Positions 10,401-22,576 of a stretch of DNA of 64,000 bases are shown here, piece after piece. The stretch spans positions 2,676,759 through 2,740,758 of the forward strand of contig LR746266.1 in the NCBI GenBank assembly GCA_902729315.2, read 5' to 3'. Position numbers and translations under genes: made by a program. A model generated the notes under the pieces. The model was not told where the DNA came from and did no database searches. It worked only from the letters and a program-made list of their open reading frames with translations. Every line of letters begins with the position of its first letter. Position 1 is the stretch's first letter. This DNA is from Spirodela intermedia (taxonomy: Eukaryota; Streptophyta; Magnoliopsida; Alismatales; Araceae).

Positions 10401-13152
10401 TCATCACGCTCACTGTGATCTACCAAAATAACTTTTTCATCCTCACTTATTGAAAAAATGCAAGTTTGAGTACCTTAGGTGGTGGGTCACATTCAACTTG
10501 ACGGTTGCCCTTTTACAGGGGCATAATCTCACAAGCTCTTTCTATGATAGTGGCCAAATAGTATCCTACTCAATATTTCATAAAGTGCATTATCCTTCTC
10601 AATATTTTTCCACATGTAAAGAGCATAGTTTTCTTTTCTGATTTGCTTTAACCTAGTTTATTGTCCATATGTCTTTGTGTATTTGATTTATTCATTTGAG
10701 GCTTTGAAGGCAAGATGTAAATATTTATATCTTGATTGCTATCAGTCTATTCCAATATAACTTGTTTAATTTTCCATTATATCTATTTATGGAATTCGTG
10801 TTAGGATCAAAAACATTATTCTTACAGTCTTCCCTTTCTAGATGTTTAAAAAACCTTTGATTGAACTGTATATTTTCTAAGCTTAAACGTATATGAAGGC
10901 AAATGAAGCCTTAACAAAGGCAAAACTTGACTTTACTAGGTCTACGTTCTATGGTCATATAGGATGTTTATACCCTTTCATCTGATATTCATGTGTACTT
11001 TACATAACTCTTAAGTGATGGCGGTGTGGAGAGAAAAAATCCATCAATATTTCCCAATAAATTGGCCTTCCATGATAAATGTGTATTCGAATCTTCCAAT
11101 GATGTGAATGAGAACTATCGAATTTTTTTAGTTAAACTGATGATTTGGTCTAGGTATCTCTTCTCTTCTTGTTATTGACTACATTTCATTTTGTTGCACG
11201 TTCTATAACAAAGCTGATTGTGCTGCATTTACATAAAGATCCTTATTTAACATTCAAGTAGGTACCCTGGATCATTTTAAAGAGTAAAAAAAACACTGAA
11301 AGGAGAAATACACCAGATGCTCATGGCATCAAGTTGACACAGAAAATCAAGTGGGAAATATACTTGTATATTATGCTCACATATGAGCAAATCAGCACTT
11401 CTTTAGGCATGAAGAAAAAACTACACCAAGACTGCTGCACTACTAGAGATGAGGTGATCCTCCCTGGAAAAAGAGACCTTTTGCTTGTTAGGGGGCATCT
11501 ATTCAAGCTAAACACAGTAGAGTATTCATCACCCTTATTAGCTTGACTAGTTACATCTTTATTTCATATTGTCTTCTCGCTAAAGTCCCAATTATCTCCG
11601 TATTTGGCAGAAGTGTACAGCTATTCACCTTTTTCTAATCCTCACTTTGTGTACTTTTCATTGTTAGCACCTTAAACACCACCAGATGTTGGAAATAACA
11701 TAGAAATGCGAATTTTCTAGCAATAATTAAAACTTTTAATGTTTTCTGAGAAATCAAACACCATGGAGTGGAAATATGGGATGAAATATAATCATGTAAA
11801 AAGGGAAATGCTTAATTTTCAAGGTGTAATGCACTACATCAGGCTGAATGGTTGCAACCACATCAAAAGACTGAACAAGTATTCAAATATTAACATACGA
11901 GGGATAGTGGTTAACAACCTTATCAAAATAAAACCTATCTCAATGAGAGTTCAACCCTTTTTCTGTATACTGTCAGATGAATAAACGTAGAGTGCTATTA
12001 TGTGGCAGTGCATGCAATTAAGTGCCCACACTTATTTGAAGAGCATGTGTCAACACCTGAGTTAGTTGTGATAGCATTCAATGAGAAGGTCGATACCAAA
12101 CTTGCTGCCGATTGTGCAAAGTAGAATGAAAAAAGAATAAGTGCTGACAGGTAGGATACAAAGGTGTCAACATATATCATAAATCTGGCATTGAGTCATG
12201 AAAGCTTGCACCAAAAACTGAAACAGTGCAGGAGAAAGTTCTTAGCTTCCCAACCTTTAAAACGTTCTAGCCCGAGAAGAGTTACAAGCTCCCCATCTAC
12301 CCCTAGCACCTTCCAGTCTCAACAACTTTTTATCACCTTCCTTCAAGGTCTTTAATGGTTTTCACTATGATTTATCGTGAGCACGGCAGGTTTATAGAAG
12401 AAGGATAGGGTCCACCTTTAGAGGCAAAAGCGTCATACAATAAAGTGAAAACACGGTGGAATATACAAAGACACTCTCATAGTGCAATAGGCAGTGTGCT
12501 GACAAAAGTAATGTTCCCCTTCACTCGACACCAAATCTCATTTTACCATTTTAACCCTAAATAAGTGCAGTTCACTCTCAAGCTGTAGTCCTATCTACAT
12601 GACAGTAAATGTCTCAACGTAATCTCACATATCGTTTTCATGCTATCAAAATTCATAGATAGTCTTGTCAACGCATCATTCTCTCTGTTCGTTCATTAAA
12701 CTCGACCAGCACATGAAGTATACCTACGATTCATATTCACTGTGGATGAAAACAAATCGGACAGAGGATTCAGTATGGACGAGCTGGTCCTCTTATAGAG
12801 GGGCCTATGTCATTCAGCCCTTTCGTCCCACGTCCCCCATGCACCAACGTAGCAGTAGCCCACAAGGCGAAAAGGATTCTCGTAAGAAAGTCTTCTAAAT
12901 GCAGTGTTCGAGGACCCCAGTGTTTAAATTCCATAAATACTAAATTCCTGCAAGTGGTGGTTACACATGATATCCCTTCATCTGTGTTTCTTTATTGGCA
13001 AACCCCAGAACGTGGCCCTTACCCTTTCTCCCGTTCTCCACGTATTCATGACACTATCGTGGGCCTGCCGCCCTCGTGGCCAGTCAGCTCTCTAGCGTTA
13101 GTCCGGCTTTGCGCAGGCGAGCTAAGAAATTACACTTAAACCTAAAATCTGA
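10401..13152. other. Intergenic, no gene recognised
   Basis: Mixed-composition, moderately AT-rich DNA with only short open frames (the longest is about 110 codons at 12807-13139). None has a recognisable domain or consistent codon use. Nothing else is supported. Confidence 0.5.
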
Positions 13153-13610
13153 TTAAATGTTTTGTTTCTAACCAGTCATTATCGTAACTCTTTTGGTTTA
13201 AAATATATTATGTTACTAATTATCCCAAATAGTAGGCATTAAGCTGGGTAGGATCTTCATCCATGCACTCACTATATACAAACCAAATACAATCAACACT
13301 CTTCCTACCAAGTGACTTCAGATCCCTAGACAAATGAAAAGAGGATATTATTATCCTAGAAATACAAAGGTGCGAATATCCTTTCACTATCGGAACTACC
13401 CCGGAGTCGTCAAAATATTAGATGAGAATAAGTTTCATTATCCTCAAAAGGTTATGCGTGTACATGTAGAAAATCAGGCTTACCTAGATTTCTTTAAGGG
13501 TGGGAACAGAAAGTTCAGTCGGATAATGTTTGAATCAGTCCGCCCAATAATAAAGTAAAACGTCGTTTTATCTGAAGGAAACCGGGAAGATGATTTCCAC
13601 TGCGAGGGGC
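13153..13610. repeat. Inverted duplication, left arm
   Basis: This stretch is similar, in reverse complement, to 15800-16207. Shared blocks in order are GTCATTATCGTAA, GGTAGGATC-TCATCCATG, GTGAC-TCAGATCCCT-GACAAAT, TATGCGTGTAC, CAGTTCAGTCGGATAAT, TTTGAATCAGTC and ACCGGGAAGA. Matches are frequent but interrupted by substitutions and small indels, so the duplication is old. The arms enclose the Bowman-Birk-like gene on the plus strand and a DUF26 fragment on the minus strand. The 74-codon frame at 13334-13558 lies in this arm but is not conserved in the other arm. Confidence 0.75.
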
Positions 13611-13983
13611 GGTTTAGTTGAACTCCAGGACAGAATCGAACACTCTTCAAGGAAAAAGATCACTTGTGCATGAAAATTTTAGTCGGGGGTATTCTCGGAA
13701 TATAATGAGGAAAAAACAATAATCAGCCCAAAGTCTTATTAAATTTTATAAATGAAATTTTCATGAAAATGTTTATACGTAAATCGGCGCACCAGTTGAA
13801 GTGGCCTCTCATATTCCACGCTGCCAATGAGAAAAGCAATGAACATAAGGAATCACCCGGACCAGCATTCAATCGTCCAAACTACCACGGATTCCGTCCA
13901 TAACGTAAATGCAATCATCTCAACGTGTCCACTGTTAAATCCTCTCGACGTGTCCACAACTAGTTGGTACAGCCTGTACCCAA

Positions 13984-13991
13984 CTATAAAA
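13984..13991 (+). promoter_or_regulatory. TATA box of the Bowman-Birk-like gene
   Basis: CTATAAAA lies about 75 bp upstream of the ATG at 14061. That spacing fits a TATA box with a short 5' untranslated region. Confidence 0.6.
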
Positions 13992-14060
13992 CAGGGGACG
14001 AGGTGGTCTCTAGTGCAAGATATACAGAGATACTAGCGAGAGCATAGGGAGAAAGGGGAG

Positions 14061-14549
14061 ATGGAGGCGAAGAAGAGCCTGACGCCGTCTGCGCTGGTGC
14101 TAGCGCTGGCGCTGGTTGCATGCACGGCCTCATGGGCCATTCCGGCGGCCGCGCGGGATCCCTTCGGTGACCTCTCCGGCACAGGTGAGAGTCCACCGTT
14201 GCGTCGACTTCGTTGCCATTTTCCCGCCTGACTCTGGCTGGTCTCCCGCCCTGAAGGCACGGGGAGGCGGGCGTCCGGCGCGCTGGAGTGCTGCGACTTG
14301 TGCATCTGCGGGTTTACTTGGTGCACCTGCGGCGACCGGACTGAGAACTACTGCAACCCCGGATGTAAGCGTTGCCAATCTGACTTTAGCAGCTGGCCGC
14401 CTTACATTTGTGCCGACACGCTACACTACTGCCCCGACCGTTGCGGCTACGTAGCGGCCGGCTCCGCCCAGGGGAACCGCGCGACGACGGCTTCGCTTAA
14501 TGCTGGAAGCTCAGACGAAGAGAACTCGGGCGTGGGCTCAGCAGCCTGA
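14061..14549 (+). CDS. Bowman-Birk-type protease inhibitor-like secreted protein
   Basis: Predicted exons are 14061-14184 and 14257-14549, separated by a 72-bp GT-AG intron; the product is 138 aa. Residues 1-31 form a signal peptide (basic start, then an Ala/Leu-rich core ending near AIPAAA), so the protein should be secreted. Residues 52-105 contain 12 cysteines at 53, 54, 57, 59, 64, 66, 74, 78, 81, 93, 100 and 104. The opening ECCDLCIC and the C-x-C-x-D, C-x3-C-x2-C spacing are the Bowman-Birk signature. Bowman-Birk proteins normally inhibit trypsin or chymotrypsin-like proteases in seeds and wounded tissue. Here the first reactive loop is four residues (GFTW) instead of the usual seven, and the second lacks both closing cysteines (Ser83, Tyr91), so inhibitory activity is doubtful. 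The C-terminal 30 residues are low-complexity. The start is the first ATG after the TATA box. Confidence 0.75.
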
Positions 14550-15021
14550 ACGGTTCCCAAGCGTATTCATGGCGTTTTTCTTGATACATAATAACCCATC
14601 GATACCACTGCCCTGTATCCAGTTCGATGACGAGTCTCTGTTTAACAAGAAAAAGTTTTTAGCATCCTTTTAAATAAGATAGATGTGATCAAGGGTGTCT
14701 GATTCATATTGCACTAGGTTGAGATTCTTTTGCATGTGGCTTGATTTCTTGTGAGTGTATGATGATTGCATGTCCGTGAACAACATGTATCAAATCTAAT
14801 ATCATGACGGGGCTTGAGTTATGAGAGGAAGGCAGCCGTTCGTGGTAGGAGTCGTTTTTCTTGTAGACCGCTTGGGAGTCTGAGTGATCAAGCTCTTATC
14901 TGACAAATGAGATGACATTCGTTCCCTCTAGTTTTTCCATGTGTTGGGGTTTTATGTAAATCTTGTGTGCGCTGTTGTGTGTGATCTTCTCTTCCGTTTT
15001 CCTTCTCCGTTGTCGGTAGCT

Positions 15022-15024
<3 letters not shown>
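14550..15024. other. 3' flank of the Bowman-Birk-like gene
   Basis: This stretch probably includes the 3' untranslated region. AATAA-like text occurs near 14589, but no clear polyadenylation signal can be fixed. No further gene is seen. Confidence 0.3.

Positions 15025-15084
<60 letters not shown>
15025..15084. repeat. (TC)30 microsatellite
   Basis: An uninterrupted TC tract followed by CGCTCTCGCTC. The poly-Leu/Ser frame across it is an artefact. Confidence 0.95.
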
Positions 15085-15087
<3 letters not shown>

Positions 15088-15225
15088 CTCGCTCTACATT
15101 TTAGTTCGCAATTGTGCCTATTTACCACACTTTTTTAATCCCTGCATAAAACGGATGGCCGTTGGGAAAGCTCGCATCCCCCATTCAGGAAACCTGAATC
15201 CAGACTCTAGATCACATCTATCTTT

Positions 15226-15241
15226 TACAATGTAGGTTGGC
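15226..15241. repeat. 16-bp inverted repeat partner of 15611-15626
   Basis: TTTTACAATGTAGGTT at this site is the exact reverse complement of AACCTACATTGTAAAA at 15611-15626. It coincides with the point where the DUF26 similarity ends, so it may mark a rearrangement breakpoint. Confidence 0.6.
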
Positions 15242-15391
15242 CTCGAAGGTGCCATTGGCAGTGTAGGTTCCGGGGTTCGGGCAGAGAGTGTAGAAAATTC
15301 CGGAGACAGCCGGGTAGGCGGTGAGCGAGTGAAGCAGGAAGAGGGAAGACAGGAGTAGGAGTTGCCGCCAGCTTTGGTGGAAGGATCCCAT
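15233..15391 (-). pseudogene. DUF26 / cysteine-rich receptor-like kinase fragment
   Basis: Read on the minus strand from the ATG at 15391, a signal-peptide-like start (MGSFHQSW, then RQLLLLSSLFLLHSL) is followed after a frame change by residues reading YPAVSGIFYTLCPN and GTYTANGTFEANL. The latter is the diagnostic beginning of the DUF26 (Gnk2-homologous) ectodomain of plant cysteine-rich receptor-like kinases. Similarity stops right after NL, with a stop two codons later. The rest of the ectodomain, the transmembrane helix and the kinase are absent. The frame change and truncation make it a pseudogene. On the minus strand it lies downstream of the right arm of the inverted duplication. Confidence 0.65.
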
Positions 15392-15799
15392 GGCTCTAGC
15401 TCACTATTTTCTTCAAGAGGAGATGGACTAGTACCCGAGGACGACAAATAAAACAACGGTTCTGAAACTTATAGAGCAGCGCATCATATCTTACTAACGA
15501 GTCGTTTTCCGCTGATGTTACCCGCTGAATCGGTCGTTCTTTTGAAAAGTTCTCCCCTTTAATAAAAATGATGGTTTAATAGAACGATGACGACAGAATT
15601 CGTGTTTACAAACCTACATTGTAAAAGGAATCCATTTTCGGGAGATACAGTTTTTTTAATTAAATGACTAGAACATTGAGCTATTACATTCAAAAGAGGA
15701 TATTCTTCAACGGCTGTGACGGCTGCGGCGTTTGAACCCTACGCTGGAGGACGACCACCGCAGAATAAAGGATTCGTGCCGGGTAACATTAAATAATTC

Positions 15800-16207
15800 T
15801 TCCCGGTCTCCACGAAAATAAAAAACATTATATTTCATTGCGGTGACTGATTCAAATATTATCCGACTGAACTGTCTGTTTTCACTCGAAAATAGCTCTA
15901 CGGAAAACCTTATTTTTTTACGGGTACACGCATAGCCTATTGACGATAATACGGCTTCTTCGCATCTTTTACGTGACGTCTTCTACCGTAATCAGTGTTG
16001 TGAAAGAATATTCACACCTTCACATTTCTAGAAGAAGAATGTCCTCAACTATTTGTCAAGGGATCTGAGGTCACTAGGTAGAAAGAGCGTGGATTACGAT
16101 TGGTTTTTTTGTTGCTAGTTCATGGATGAGGATCCTACCAAGCTGCGATAACATTTTTAAAATAAAAATATTTACGATAATGACAGATTAGTAACAAAAA
16201 CATTCAA
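15800..16207. repeat. Inverted duplication, right arm
   Basis: The reverse complement of this stretch matches 13153-13610 block by block (see the left arm). On the minus strand it sits upstream of the DUF26 fragment, as the left arm sits upstream of the Bowman-Birk-like gene. Terminal target-site duplications were not found, so this looks like an inverted segmental copy, not a transposon with terminal inverted repeats. Confidence 0.75.
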
Positions 16208-18174
16208 TTGAGTTTGAGGTAAGGTGGTGCTAGAGAGGTGACTGACCTAGTCTTAAAGAGGCCACTGGGCTTGTGGACAACATGCCATGAGTACATGGAG
16301 AACAGCAGAAAGGGTAGGGGCCACATAATGGGAGTTAGCCACGGGACTAACATTGATAAAGAGCTAACTTGTGTGACAAAATAGTTGCAACCTGAATGTG
16401 TGGAGGAGGTGAGGTCAACAGGCAGTATGAAATAGACCTTCTCTCATAGTACCACCTTGCTGAACGTAAATACTCTACAGAGCTCTGTTTCTTATGCTAA
16501 ACATGAATAGTAGGTATACATATACTACATGGATTGATCCTCAAATTTAAGCAACCAAGAAAGAATCTTGTGTTTAGAGAATTATTAAGAATTTGGATGA
16601 CATGAAAGTGATATGTGAGATTACAGTTCGGGTTTCAGTTGTGTTGATTAAAACAGCCTTGATCAAAATGAAATTATAGCAAAATCACTTATAAGAATTT
16701 CAAAGTAGGTTGCAAATGCTTGTTGAGCCTAGAACGAGCTACAGTTAGAAAGAGAGCCTGTAACTCTGCTTAGGCTAGAATGTCTTATGAGTTGTGCAGC
16801 TAACAATTTTTTCCTGAACCCTTCATACTCAATAATTTTCTAAGAAGCTTGTTTTTCAAACTATGCCGCTTATTTCTTGCAAGCTTTATTTTTAATCTAA
16901 TATTCACCATACATGTGGACAACTATCTATCTTAGATAATCCCACTCTTATATTTCTCCCTTCTACTCTGCACAACAGGTAATAATTTAACTTTTTTATT
17001 GAGTCTCAGATTTTTGGTGATGACCTTATAAATGGGTACTATCACAATTAACTTGGATTTTTGCATACGTTCTTATAATAACTCTAGAACTTAAATGCAT
17101 CAGCTACCATATAAATAATACTCGAATTTTAATCATCTTTCATTGTCAAAAATTTCTTACAGGATTTTCAACCATATTGGAGTTATCTTTAGTTTGATAA
17201 AGCTTTAGACCCTTATTTTTGTAAGTTAACACCAGTATTTCATTCAATCTTTCATTTTTAAAATTCAGCCCCATGCATTGACACTTACACATTGAAATAT
17301 AATTTTCTTCCCATTTTATATGTTGATATTTAGAGCATAGATACCTACTGAAGTTTTTTTCATTATTTAAAACAAAGACCTATAAGCTTTTAAATTTTTC
17401 TCAAAATTTTACAACGTTTTTATGTGATTCCCAAGATCTAGTGACTTTTAAGAATAGTTAATGAGAAGTGAGTTATATTACGATTAAAAAAATCTAAATG
17501 CCTGAACATTTGAACTAAACTAATAACTAGAAACTTGAGTAGATGAGATGTGAAATAAAGATTTCACAATTCAATAGGGTCTAATTTATTAATACACTAT
17601 TGTATTAGCCTTGAATAGATAACCTCTAACAGAGAAAACTCACTTTTGTGGAGGACCACTTCTTCTTTTGTAATGCAATGCTCTCGGTGCAGGATTTTCT
17701 TCATATCTAGAGGAATAGAAATCAGGTATTGATCAGTTGATATGTTGGTGTTGGGTATTCTCCCATTTTCCTTTTTCTGTCAGCTCTATGCCACAAGCAT
17801 GATCTGTATTACTCCTTCAGTTTACTTCAGTACTATCTATAAAATAACCTATTTCAATCTTAAATCATCAGTCTATTACTAATTTTTTTTTACTAATCTT
17901 CATTTTGTAGAGGGTTAATGAAACTAAATACTCTAAATAAAAAGAAGAAAAGAGAGGAAAGAGATATACCGAACCATTGGTTTTGATGCAAAAATCGTAC
18001 TTATGCATTGATGTCATTGTAACAATCCAGTGAAAATTTATCAAGAAAAATGATAATGCACTATATTTATGTGAAAAGTAACATAAAATCAAGGTAATTG
18101 TCATATTTTTTTATTCAAAACTAATAGTTATTCGGTCGTATTTTGATTTGGAAGCTCTTTATATTCGATAGATT
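16208..18174. other. AT-rich intergenic, no gene recognised
   Basis: Long AT-rich text with stops in every frame and only very short open frames. I see no repeat boundary, RNA gene or promoter that I can support. Confidence 0.5.
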
Positions 18175-18470
18175 ATGACCACAAAAATAGGAGATCGAGG
18201 TTGGAATCAGTCTCTTTGCTCTCCCCATCTGCCCTTTCAATCTCCCCATTCTCCAACTTTTTCCTCTCTCTACTTCCACGCTCTGCCCTCTTTCTCTATC
18301 TGCTTTGCCTCTCTACCCTCTCTTCCTATGCCCTCTCCCATTCTCTCTGCCCTCTCTCTCTGTCCGCTCTCTCTCTCTACCCTCTCTCTCTCTCCGTCTA
18401 CTCCCTCTCTTTGCCATCTCTCTCTGTGTCCCCTCCCTCTCTCCTCCCTCTCTCTATCTGTCCTCTTTTT

Positions 18471-19314
18471 ATGCTCTCTCACTCCACTCTTTTGCTTTCT
18501 CACTCCACTTTTTCTCCCCTTTCACTCCACTCTTTCTGCCCTCTCACTCCACTCTTTCTGCTCTATCGCTCCACTCTTTCTGCTCTCTCACTCCATTCTT
18601 TTGCTTTCTCACTCCACTTTTTCTGCCCTTTCACTCCACTCTTTCTGCCCTCTCACTCCACTCTTTCTGCCCTCTCACTCCACTCTTTCTGCTCTATCGC
18701 TCCACTCTTTCTGCTCTCTCATTCCACTCTTTTGCTTTCTCACTCCACTTTTTCTGCCCTTTCACTCCACTCTTTCTGCCCTCTCACTCCACTCTTTCTA
18801 CTCTATCGCTCCACTCTTTCTGCTCTCTCATTCCACTCTTTTGCTTTCTCACTCCACTTTTTCTGCCCTTTCACTCCACTCTTTCTGCCCTCTCACTCCA
18901 CTCTTTCTGCTCTATCGCTCCACTCTTTCTGCTCTATCGCTCCACTCTTTCTGCTCTCTCACTCCACTCTTTTGCTTTCTCACTCCACTCTTTCTGCCCT
19001 CTCACTCCACTCTTTCTGCTCTATCGCTCCACTCTTTCTGCTCTCTCACTCCACCCTTTTGCTTTCTCACTCCACTTTTTCTGCCCTTTCACTCCACTCT
19101 TTCTGCCCTCTCACTCCACTCTTTCTGCTCTATCGCTCCACTCTTTCTGCTCTCTCACTCCACTCTTTTGCTTTCTCACTCCATTTTTTCTGCCATTTCA
19201 CTCCACTCTTTCTGCCCTCTCACTCCACTCTTTCTGCCCTCTCATTCCACTCTTTCTTCTCTATCGCTCCACTTTTTCTGCTCTCTCACTCCACGCTTTC
19301 TGCTCTATCGCTTG
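18471..19314. repeat. 22-bp pyrimidine-rich tandem array with higher-order structure
   Basis: About 38 units related to CTCTCACTCCACTCTTTCTGC fill this stretch. Variant units (CTATCGCTCCACTC and CTTTCTCACTCCAC) recur in a regular order about every 110-150 bp, so blocks of several units were duplicated together. The tract sits inside a wider CT-rich zone (18200-19500). Because 22 is not a multiple of three and the unit lacks stops, all three plus-strand frames stay open for 380-450 codons of Ser/Leu/Phe/His-rich text. I do not consider them genes. Confidence 0.9.
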
Positions 19315-19524
19315 GTTTTTTATTTTCTATTCCCCTACTCTCTTTTTTCTTCTCATTTTCTCATTAGCTTCTTTCCTCTGTCTTTCTCTTTTCTCTCTAC
19401 TTACAATCTCTTCCACGAACCTTTTTTTCCTTCACCGCTAAATGACAGACAACGAATCTCATGCCAACCCCTCTCTCTGCACTCTATCTTCTTCCTCAGC
19501 TTTAATAGAGTTCAGCCCTCATAA

Positions 19525-20731
19525 TCATCCAAGTGACAGGTGGATGGATTGCAAGAGCACGAACCATATAATTTGGCAACCTCTGCAGTAGACTGCCTGT
19601 CCCCAATGTCAAAGGGGGAGCTGAGTTTCTCTAGCTCCATCCCTCTCTTCTTCTATTCATTCTCTCTCCTCTTTTTCATCCTCCTTTATTCTTTGCTGAC
19701 TTATTGCATAGCCTACTTACAATTGAATTGCACTATGTTATTTCAAGGTTACACGACTTAGTGTTCACCCCACTGTTTATATCATTTAGCAGCTCTTACA
19801 ATAAAACTCATTCCTCCATTGGCGACATAACTGCCAAAGAAGGTGTCTTTTTACATCTGTCAGTCTTATGTTGTAGTCATATATAGTGCTAACTTTGTAC
19901 GCTGTGTTCTAATTCCCTTCTAGTAGTAGAGTGTTGTGTATCTAGTTTGACTTTTGCAGGTTAGTGCTTTGGACTTGAAGAGTAGCTAAGGAGTAGGAGT
20001 TAGTGGAACAATCCTTGGAATGCAATACATTGTCTTTGGAACTGACTTTTCTTGATTACCTTGGTGAAGTGTTTGTATGGAGGTGCACCAAAGGGACCCA
20101 ACTTTGGAGCTGTCCTAAACCTTGCAATTCCAGACCTGAGTTCTAGCAGATTGTCACGTCAACATTAGAATCTCTATCCCTTTCTTCTCTCATTTTTTAT
20201 TTTCTTAAATCAAGAAAACACTAGTTGACACATAGCTCCTATTTCTCCTTGAGGATTGACCTAGTTGATACTTTAGTTAGATTCAGATATCATTTTTAGT
20301 AAAATTCAGCTTTTTACGTATTTAAATTAGCTATCTTTTAGTACAACAAGAAAAGGTACACCAACAAACCAATCAAAAAAGTTTCATAGAAGTTGGCTTC
20401 CATGTCACCATCATTTAAGATTAAGTTACAATGTTGATGACTATGAGAGGATTGGCAATAATCAAACCATATGAATATGAAGGGAGCAACTTGTAAGGGG
20501 GAGCTTTGTATGAAAATAGTATATCCTTCTATCTTTTACCTTTCTGGTACAAAGCATTAGAATATCTCTAACTCACTTAAATGGCTACACTTAAGCCAAC
20601 ATATTAACCAACCTTTACCCAAACATTTTGATAAGAAAAGTCCTTGTCACTTCTAGTTAACTATATAAGACTTGGATAATAAGTTTAAAATGGTTATTCC
20701 ACAACTTATTCCTCTTTTGTTCTATTTTGAA
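19525..20731. other. Intergenic, no gene recognised
   Basis: Moderately AT-rich DNA up to the left boundary of duplication copy 2. No conserved domain, RNA gene or repeat is recognised. Confidence 0.5.
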
Positions 20732-20928
20732 GCACTCTTTTAATGACAACATCTAACTTAGAGGGGGGAGCCCTCAAACACCATACAATGTAGAATACAA
20801 TACAAATTTATGACTAGGGCCCCTCAAGATATTAACGATGAAATGAACCTTAGTAATTGCAGACTTGGGGAACGATGAAATATTTCTTAGTAATCGCAGA
20901 CTTAGTAATTACAGACTTATTGGATTAT

Positions 20929-22576
20929 TGATAAGTCTTCATTATCATGAGTAAATAATTAGTAAATAATATATTTTTAGCCTTAAATCATAATAAATAG
21001 ACTTATATTTGTGTTAAATTGTGAAAAGTGGTTTTCAGTTAGTTAACGTGAATTTTTGACTAATTATGTGATTTTCTACAAATTTATATGATTTTTATAG
21101 TCTTATTTTTGAGATAAATGAAGAAAAAGAAATTAAAATAAAAATATAGCAAAATAGATGGACTCACTGGACAGCCGGGCCCACAAGTGGGTCAGAAGTG
21201 CAATCAAGGGAAGCCACGAGTAGGGACTCGAGTGGCTAGGACAGATGGGGGTATGTCTGTGCCACTCCCTTTCCACGTCACCGGTGGTTAACTAGTTGTG
21301 GGGCAAAGAGTGGTCATACACGCACGAAAAAGAGACTCATTACTTAGAAGTATGATATTACTATATATTCGTTCAAAACTTTAGTGCACCAGCGATGTGG
21401 GACTAAACCCACATCACACCTTCCCTTGAAAGGCTTTGAAAATTTGAATACCTAAACTACCCCTTTTTTATAATAGGGATATATCATAATGACGTCACTT
21501 GATAAGGGCATTAGAGTACTTATTTTAATCTCTCTCATACAAGCAAGCAACCGGTGCAGGTTCGAATCCTTTTAGACCCAAAACTCATATTTTTATCTAA
21601 TTATCACAACTTTCCTACAGATCGTCGGTGAAAGATTAAGCCGCCAAAATCACTAGATCATCGGCAAAAATCTCGTTAACACAATTCATGGAGCATTGTT
21701 ACTAAAATTACTGAACGATTCACAATAAAAGAATCACAAATCTATCGAGTAAATCATCTTCGATTGATCGACGAACAAGCTGTCGTCGGGAAGAAGATGA
21801 TCTGCCGCGAGACAAGTCACCACCTCCTAAAAGCGTACCAGATGCGATGAAGAGCCTCCTTTTGTTATGTGGACCTGAGGATGAAGCTCCTTGACACACG
21901 CTCCACCTCCATTCAGCTCCTATTTGTTAGGTGAGAGTCGCCAGAGAGCCACAAAGTCACTGTTTTTCTACTCCGTCAAGTGACAGCCACTGGAGATGAT
22001 TTGACAACTCATTTTATTGATCTCTAAACTTTGCAAGGAGAACTAGAGATCACCCACATCATCCTTATTCAAGGACAACGTTTGAGGCCAGGGACATTGC
22101 ACGACAACCCTCTTGAACACTCATGATTCTAGTGCATCGCTGCCACGATGTCAAAACTTTATTTTCCTACTTTTAACCTAACTTCTACTTCATTTAGTGA
22201 TAATTTGTGTGATTTAAATTAACTAAGCTAAACTTTATTCAATAAAGATTCTTTCAACTTTTACAGATCTTAACTTGACATCCGCACCCTTATTCCTTTT
22301 TTCATAAATTTTAAATAGATTTTATTTTATTTCCTAGTATAAAATTCATAGACAATTATATTCTTTGAGAAAAATTCTAATTAATTACTCGATATTATAT
22401 TACATTCATGTGATCGATTTGGAAAATTATCACTATTTTTGGAAGTTTTATTGAATTATAATTAGTATATTTATTCATAAATACTTCTAAATATCTAAAT
22501 ATCTAAAAATTAATATTTTTTAGTTTTATAAATTTTAAATTTGCGTGATTTACTATACAACGACTAAGTCACATCA
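20929..22576 (+). mobile_element. Solo LTR D (1648 bp) with ATTAT target-site duplication
   Basis: It starts TGATAAGTCTTCATTATCATG, ends GACTAAGTCACATCA, and has ATTAT on both sides (20924-20928 and 22577-22581). It is the counterpart of LTR A. At 21559-21569 it contains GGTTCGAATCC, identical to the tRNA B-box consensus. Confidence 0.85.

Noticed and set aside
13334-13558. 74-codon open frame beginning MKRGYYYP
   Set aside because: It lies in the left arm of the inverted duplication, and the right arm does not keep the frame; no family is recognised.
18175-19524. Three overlapping long frames (378-449 codons)
   Set aside because: All are translations of the 22-bp tandem array in different registers.
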